DNA from: PALSA-612 sp963791225 | GTDB lineage: Bacteria > Actinomycetota > Thermoleophilia > Gaiellales > Gaiellaceae | Assembly (NCBI GenBank): GCA_963791225.1 | Contig: CAWBRV010000008.1 | Coordinates: forward strand, 310,001-374,000 | Direction: 5' to 3' | DNA: 64,000 nt | In this document: one piece after another, positions 60,557 through 64,000 of the stretch | Position numbering within the stretch: the first letter of the stretch is position 1 | How the letters are laid out: each line of letters opens with the position of its first letter | Made by a program: the position numbers and the translations under genes | Notes under the pieces: generated by a model | The model's database searches: none | Told to the model about the DNA's origin: nothing | The model's input: the letters and a program-made list of their open reading frames with translations, nothing else

Positions 60557-60844
60557 CCAACCCTGCAAACGGTCGGCCGACACGGGCTCATACTTTTTCG
60601 GCCCTGTCGGCTCCTTCGAGACTCTCAGCGGTTGGCGTTCGCGTCGCTGACCGGGACGTCTTCGTGGGCGCCGAGCCCGCCGGTGCTCTTCCTGGCGAAC
60701 ATCACCTCCCTCCTGAACCACTACGGCGACACGCGGGTGACGTTCACGTTTTTCGCTCCCGTAGTCACTGCCGGCAAGTGGCAGATCGACGACGTCTACG
60801 TCGATCCGATCAAGCACCACCTGCCGGAACACTTCCTCTCGTAG
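60524..60844 (+). pseudogene. Truncated paralogue of the adjacent secreted beta-protein
   Basis: The last 60 or so codons (SWAPSPPVLFLANITSLL, DTRVTFTFFAPVVTAGKWQI, DDVYVDPIKHH) align with the C-terminus of the secreted protein encoded 140 bases downstream (WALSPQVLFLNGIAPVVG, TSVSFTFAPTTGNWQIDDFY, VDPLKSQ). The N-terminal two thirds, including the signal peptide, are missing, and the first 35 codons overlap the HD-GYP start region. It is best explained as a 3' remnant of a tandem duplication. Confidence 0.6.
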
Positions 60845-60985
60845 GGACGATCCGGCGGGTGCATCACAGGCCTGCCGGTCGAGCCGTGGCCGACAAGCGA
60901 GCCCCCGGGAGCAACTCTTTCGAGGGACGACGTTCACCCCTCTCAGGGAGTGCAATGAGCCCAAATCCGCCCCAGAGTAAGCTTC

Positions 60986-61660
60986 ATGGACAGAAATCGG
61001 GTTCTCCGCACGCTTTACCGAGGATCGCCTCGTACCGGCAAGTTCGCTGCGGCTCTCGCCATCATGGCGCTTGTTGGCGCAATCGAGGCGGGCGTCGGTG
61101 TAGCCGGAACCCAGAGGCAGGCATCCTCCCCGACGTGCACTCCCCCGAGTGCCACGTCGCAGCCGTTCCTTCCGTGGCATGACCACGGCTCCTATTTCGT
61201 GGCGCCCGGCGGCTCGTTCGAGGGCGCGCAGGCGCTCCAGGGCTGGTCGACGTCGGGTAGCACCAACGTTGTCAGCGGGAACGAGAGCTACCACGTCAAC
61301 TCGTCCGGGGACAGCCACTCGCTCGCGATCGGCTCGAGCTCCTCGGCGACGTCCGCGCAGATCTGCGTCACCATCCACACGCCAAACCTCCGCTTCTTCC
61401 TGAGGAACACGGGATCGTCGTGGGGAAAGATGACGGTCTCGATGAACTACACGAACAAGTACGGAGCGTCTCGCACTGCACAGCTTGGTTCCTTCTCGGC
61501 CGGCGCGGGCTGGGCCCTCAGCCCACAGGTTCTGTTCCTGAACGGGATCGCTCCGGTCGTCGGCGGGCAGGGACAGACCAGCGTCAGCTTCACGTTTGCA
61601 CCGACCACCGGGAACTGGCAGATCGACGACTTCTACGTCGATCCGCTGAAGAGCCAGTAA
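60986..61660 (+). CDS. Secreted beta-sandwich protein of unknown function
   Basis: A 224-residue protein with a long signal sequence (hydrophobic about 20-40: FAAALAIMALVGAIEAGVGV) and a mature part rich in Ser, Thr and Gly: GSYFVAPGGSFEGAQALQGW, SYHVNSSGDSHSLAIGSSSS, GWALSPQVLFLNGIAPVVGG and NWQIDDFYVDPLKSQ. The W-x-I-D-D-F-Y-V-D-P ending resembles the last strand of carbohydrate-binding-like jelly-roll folds. The truncated paralogue lies just upstream. Role unknown; surface or matrix binding is inference. Confidence 0.7.
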   Translation: MDRNRVLRTLYRGSPRTGKFAAALAIMALVGAIEAGVGVAGTQRQASSPTCTPPSATSQPFLPWHDHGSYFVAPGGSFEGAQALQGWSTSGSTNVVSGNESYHVNSSGDSHSLAIGSSSSATSAQICVTIHTPNLRFFLRNTGSSWGKMTVSMNYTNKYGASRTAQLGSFSAGAGWALSPQVLFLNGIAPVVGGQGQTSVSFTFAPTTGNWQIDDFYVDPLKSQ

Positions 61661-61688
61661 CGACCCCAAGCTCGACGACGACCCCCAC

Positions 61689-61716
61689 GGGGCGGTGAGC
61701 CGGAACTCACCGCCCC
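61689..61716. terminator. Bidirectional terminator hairpin
   Basis: GGGGCGGTGAG (61689-61699) and CTCACCGCCCC (61706-61716) form a perfect 11-bp stem with loop CCGGAA, placed between the convergent secreted-protein gene and cupin gene A. There is no long T run on either side. Confidence 0.6.
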
Positions 61717-61725
61717 GCCGTCGTT

Positions 61726-62361
61726 CTAGGGCCCGACGAGCTCGGCGAAGCGCGGGTCGCCGCGGATCGGGTCGAAGTCCGAGTCGCCGCGCGCGTACTC
61801 CCGCATGCGGTCGGACATGGCGATCGCGGTGCGCAGGTGCTCGATCGCGTCGTCGGTCCGTCCCGCGAGGCTCTCGCAGCAGGCCAGGTTGTAGACCGGG
61901 GCGCCGTACTGCGGGTTCGCTTCGACGACTTCGCGACCCCGGTCGGCGGCCTCCGCGAAGTTGCCGCTCTGGTACAGGGCGTTGATCGGCATCCAGAGCT
62001 CCCAGCCCGACGGCTCGTACGCCTTTCCCGGCGTCGCGCCGATTGCCAGGATCGTCGTCTGCGCCTCCTCGGCGAACGCGGTGCGCTTGACGCCCGGCGG
62101 GACGAAGACGAGCGAGCCGGCCGGTGCGTCCACTGTCTCGCCGTCGATCTCGAATCTGGCATGTCCCTCGAGAACGACGTAGAGCTCTTCGTCCTCGTCC
62201 TCCTCGTCGTGCTCGTTGACGATCCGGTCGCCGGCGTTCACCGCCGTCCAGGCGTTGACGCCGAAGGCCGTGATGCCGAGCTGGTGGCGAACCGGCCGCC
62301 AGGGGCAGCGGCCGTCGCTCACGACCTCGATCTCGTCGAGTTGCGCGATCTGGTAGGTCAT
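61726..62361 (-). CDS. Cupin-TPR protein, paralogue A
   Basis: A 211-residue protein. The N-terminal cupin domain (about 1-112) has HQLGITAFGVNAW, VNEHDEEDEDEELYVVLEGH and DAPAGSLVFVPPGVKRTAFA; compared with paralogues B and C the second His of cupin motif 1 is replaced by Asp57 and the last motif-2 His is Arg in all three. The C-terminal half is TPR-like (ALYQSGNFAEAADRGREVVE, NPQYGAPVYNLACCESLAGR). Last gene of a four-gene operon, overlapping B as ATGA. Function unknown. Confidence 0.8.
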   Translation of the reverse strand: MTYQIAQLDEIEVVSDGRCPWRPVRHQLGITAFGVNAWTAVNAGDRIVNEHDEEDEDEELYVVLEGHARFEIDGETVDAPAGSLVFVPPGVKRTAFAEEAQTTILAIGATPGKAYEPSGWELWMPINALYQSGNFAEAADRGREVVEANPQYGAPVYNLACCESLAGRTDDAIEHLRTAIAMSDRMREYARGDSDFDPIRGDPRFAELVGP

Positions 62362-63014
62362 GCCGCCTCCTTCTCGAGCAGGGCCTGGATCGCCGGGTCG
62401 TCCTTGACCGGCTCGAAGTCGGAGTCCTCCCGGGCCATCTCTCGGAATCCCGGGTAGAGCTCGATCGAGCGGCCGAGGTGCTCGGCAACCGGCTCGGCTC
62501 CGGCCCCGGCCATGCTGTCGAAGCAGGCGAGGTTGTAGTGGAGGCCCGCCGAGTCCGGGTAGCGCTGGACCGCCTCTCGCAGGAGGTCGGCGGCCTCGGC
62601 GTAGCGCTGCTCGCGGTAGAGCGCCATTGCCGCCTGGTTCTCCTCCCACGACTCCTCCCACGGGGCGATGTGAAACGGCTCGCCCGGCTGGGCGCCTACG
62701 ACGAGCACGGTCGTGCCCGCCTCCTTGGCCACGGCGCTGCGGCGCGTGGCCGGGTCGGAGACGAAGACGAGGGTGCCTGCAGGCGCGTCCACCTCCTCGC
62801 CGGCGACGGTGAACGTCGCATGGCCCTCGACCACGACGTACAGCTCCTCGTGCTTGGCCATCAGCTCGGTGTGGTCGCTGATCACGCGCGCCCCGGCCTC
62901 GTCGCCGCGGTAGGCGTTGACGCCGAACGCGCCGATGCCGAGCCGGTAGCGGATCGGGATCCAGTTGTCGCGCTTCGGGATCTCGTCGATGCTGGTCACG
63001 GCGTAGCCGCTCAC
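62358..63014 (-). CDS. Cupin-TPR protein, paralogue B
   Basis: A 218-residue paralogue with the same plan: cupin (RYRLGIGAFGVNAYRG, SDHTELMAKHEELYVVVEGH with His48 and His55, DAPAGTLVFVSDPATRRSAV) and TPR-like tail (ALYREQRYAEAADLLREAVQ, YPDSAGLHYNLACFDSMAGA). GTG at 63014 overlaps the stop of paralogue C (GTGA) and its stop overlaps paralogue A. The cupin retains two of the usual metal-binding His but lacks the third, so metal content is uncertain. Confidence 0.8.
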   Translation of the reverse strand: MSGYAVTSIDEIPKRDNWIPIRYRLGIGAFGVNAYRGDEAGARVISDHTELMAKHEELYVVVEGHATFTVAGEEVDAPAGTLVFVSDPATRRSAVAKEAGTTVLVVGAQPGEPFHIAPWEESWEENQAAMALYREQRYAEAADLLREAVQRYPDSAGLHYNLACFDSMAGAGAEPVAEHLGRSIELYPGFREMAREDSDFEPVKDDPAIQALLEKEAA

Positions 63015-63610
63015 AGGACCTCCTTCAGGTCGTCGTCGGTCGCGGCCATCTCCGCCACCTTGGGATCGAGCTCCACGGCACGCGCCAGATGGGCGCGCGC
63101 ATCGTCGAGCCGGCCGTCGCGCGCTTCGAGGCAGGCGAGGTGATAGTAGAGCGGCGCCCGCTCGCCGTCCTCCTCGATCCCGGCCTCCATGGTCGCGATG
63201 CCCTCGGCGGGCGGCTGGGTGTACGCCTGGAAGTACCACTCCCACGCCGAGGGCGTGAACGCCTCGCCCGGCTTGCCTCCGATCGCGAGCACCGTGGTGC
63301 CTTTCTCCTCGGCGATCGCGACGCGCTTGACGGCCGGGTCGGAGAGGAAAACGAGCGTGCCCGCGGGCGCGTCGATCTCCTCCCCGTCGAGGGTGAACCG
63401 CGCCCGGCCGCGCACGACGACGTAGAGCTCCTCGTGTCCGAGTTGCGTCTCGGTGTGCTCCTCGACGACCCAGTCGCCCGGCTTCTCTGCCGTGTACGCG
63501 TTGGTGCCGAACGCGCGGATCCCGAGACGCCGCCGGATCGGCCGCCATTCGAGACCGTGCGCGACAGGGATCCGGTCGAGGTCGTCGAAATGAGCGACCT
63601 CGTAGCTCAT
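63011..63610 (-). CDS. Cupin-TPR protein, paralogue C
   Basis: A 199-residue paralogue: RRRLGIRAFGTNAYTA, EEHTETQLGHEELYVVVRGR (His52, His59), DAPAGTLVFLSDPAVKRVAI and a TPR-like tail (YYHLACLEARDGRLDDARAH, LARAVELDPKVAEMAATDDD). Overlaps the DUF1028 gene (ATGA) and paralogue B. It lies closest to DUF1028, and the three copies have diverged strongly, so the triplication is old. Confidence 0.8.
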   Translation of the reverse strand: MSYEVAHFDDLDRIPVAHGLEWRPIRRRLGIRAFGTNAYTAEKPGDWVVEEHTETQLGHEELYVVVRGRARFTLDGEEIDAPAGTLVFLSDPAVKRVAIAEEKGTTVLAIGGKPGEAFTPSAWEWYFQAYTQPPAEGIATMEAGIEEDGERAPLYYHLACLEARDGRLDDARAHLARAVELDPKVAEMAATDDDLKEVL

Positions 63611-64000
63611 GCCCTGCGCAGCGCCGCCAGCACGACCGGGTCGATCCGCTCGGCGCCGTCGACGCGCTCCTCGAAGTTTGCGCTCCCCGCCCAGCGCGGA
63701 AGCGCCTCGGCGAGATCTCCCTCGTACCCGAGCCGCTGGAGCCGCTCGGTCAGCTCGTCGGCCAGCTCGGCGTCGATCTCGACCCACTCGTCCGCGGGCG
63801 TGGAGCCGAACAGCTCGTTGTGGAGCCGGTAGATGCGCCGTAGCTCCTCGAGCGGCCGCTCGTGGTCGTCGACGCGGAGGTCGACGAGGAGGTCCGACAG
63901 ACCCGAATAGCCGCCGTCCTTCTCGACGACGAGCACGCTCGCCGACTGCTGGCCGCGGCTGTCGCCGCCTGCGGCCTGCGCAGCGTCGAGGCAGTCGAGC
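63607..64000 (-). CDS. DUF1028 family protein, C-terminal part
   Basis: An open frame entering from the right edge. The visible 130 residues (LDAAQAAGGDSRGQQSASVL, VVEKDGGYSGLSDLLVDLRV, DDHERPLEELRRIYRLHNEL) match the C-terminal region of DUF1028 proteins, predicted Ntn-hydrolase-like enzymes with a possible peptidoglycan-binding tail. The start lies outside the window. It is upstream of, and overlaps by 4 bases, the first of three cupin-TPR genes. Confidence 0.75.
   Translation of the reverse strand, partial: LDCLDAAQAAGGDSRGQQSASVLVVEKDGGYSGLSDLLVDLRVDDHERPLEELRRIYRLHNELFGSTPADEWVEIDAELADELTERLQRLGYEGDLAEALPRWAGSANFEERVDGAERIDPVVLAALRRA

Noticed and set aside
59018..62488. A continuous minus-strand open frame of 1,156 codons through the HD-GYP gene and upstream
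   Set aside because: Only the part from about 60556 downward has family features; the upstream part runs antisense to the secreted-protein gene and through the cupin gene in a wrong frame.

Overview
The window is one continuous stretch of a GC-rich (about 70 %) chromosome from a high-GC Gram-positive bacterium, most likely an actinobacterium of a deep, mostly uncultured lineage. A Thermoleophilia/Gaiellales-like relative fits best, but that placement is inference from gene content: a futalosine-type MqnP prenyltransferase, class E and class F type sortases, an N-terminal half of a probable L,D-transpeptidase, many GTG/TTG starts, and TAnnnT boxes 6-9 bases in front of start codons that point to leaderless mRNAs. 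I see no phage, transposon, plasmid or CRISPR locus; this is a dense chromosomal backbone with one tRNA (Phe-GAA).

Layout. 1-4.0 kb (minus): a partial exported protein, then an overlapping operon of a PIG-V-like mannosyltransferase, a Fe/cobalamin-type binding lipoprotein, a HAD phosphatase and a CPBP protease. 4.0-6.5 kb (plus): a DUF2203 protein and a class A penicillin-binding protein. 6.4-9.9 kb (minus): GT2, GT4 and DUF2079 membrane protein operon. 10-16 kb: moeA, a sortase E / M28 peptidase pair, and an OmpR-type two-component system. 15.9-17.6 kb: ArsR-SRPBCC-DUF899 operon followed by a 67-bp hairpin repeat array. 17.6-27.0 kb (plus): an HtrA protease, then a twelve-gene run with almost every junction overlapping, going from molybdenum cofactor (moaC, mogA) through menaquinone (mqnP), cytochrome c maturation (ccmABCD and a HemX/CcsA protein) and tetrapyrrole synthesis (hemA, hemC, hemD) to a SAM hydrolase, closed by an intrinsic terminator. 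27-38.8 kb: HerA-like ATPase, tRNA-Phe, arginase, OsmC, a class III cyclase-ATPase, RarA, tryptophan 2,3-dioxygenase, methyltransferases and an M20 peptidase. 38.8-41.6 kb (minus): a large exported protein with a thioester-like head, an Ig-like domain, four repeats and a C-terminal sortase domain. 41.6-46.6 kb: DUF1385, pncB, an unrecognised two-gene unit and a short FtsH-like protease. 46.6-58.3 kb: second ArsR/SRPBCC pair, ClpP, methylmalonyl-CoA epimerase, YchF, MBL, GNAT, EamA, HD nuclease, DUF1015, inositol-phosphatase family, an ABC ATPase facing its probable permease, and Mrp. 58.3-64 kb: a malate/lactate-dehydrogenase-family protein, an HD-GYP protein, a small secreted beta-protein with a broken paralogue beside it, and a four-gene operon of DUF1028 plus three tandem cupin-TPR paralogues that runs off the right edge.

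How the parts fit: the central cluster co-locates cofactors of a respiratory chain (heme, c-type cytochromes, menaquinone, molybdopterin). The cell-envelope theme recurs (PBP, two sortases, exported repeats, glycosyltransferases). At least nine single-base reading-frame breaks occur in otherwise well conserved genes, eight of them in the sense of one extra base. This pattern is more typical of a homopolymer-error-prone or uncorrected assembly than of nine true pseudogenes, so broken genes are annotated as CDS spanning the break.
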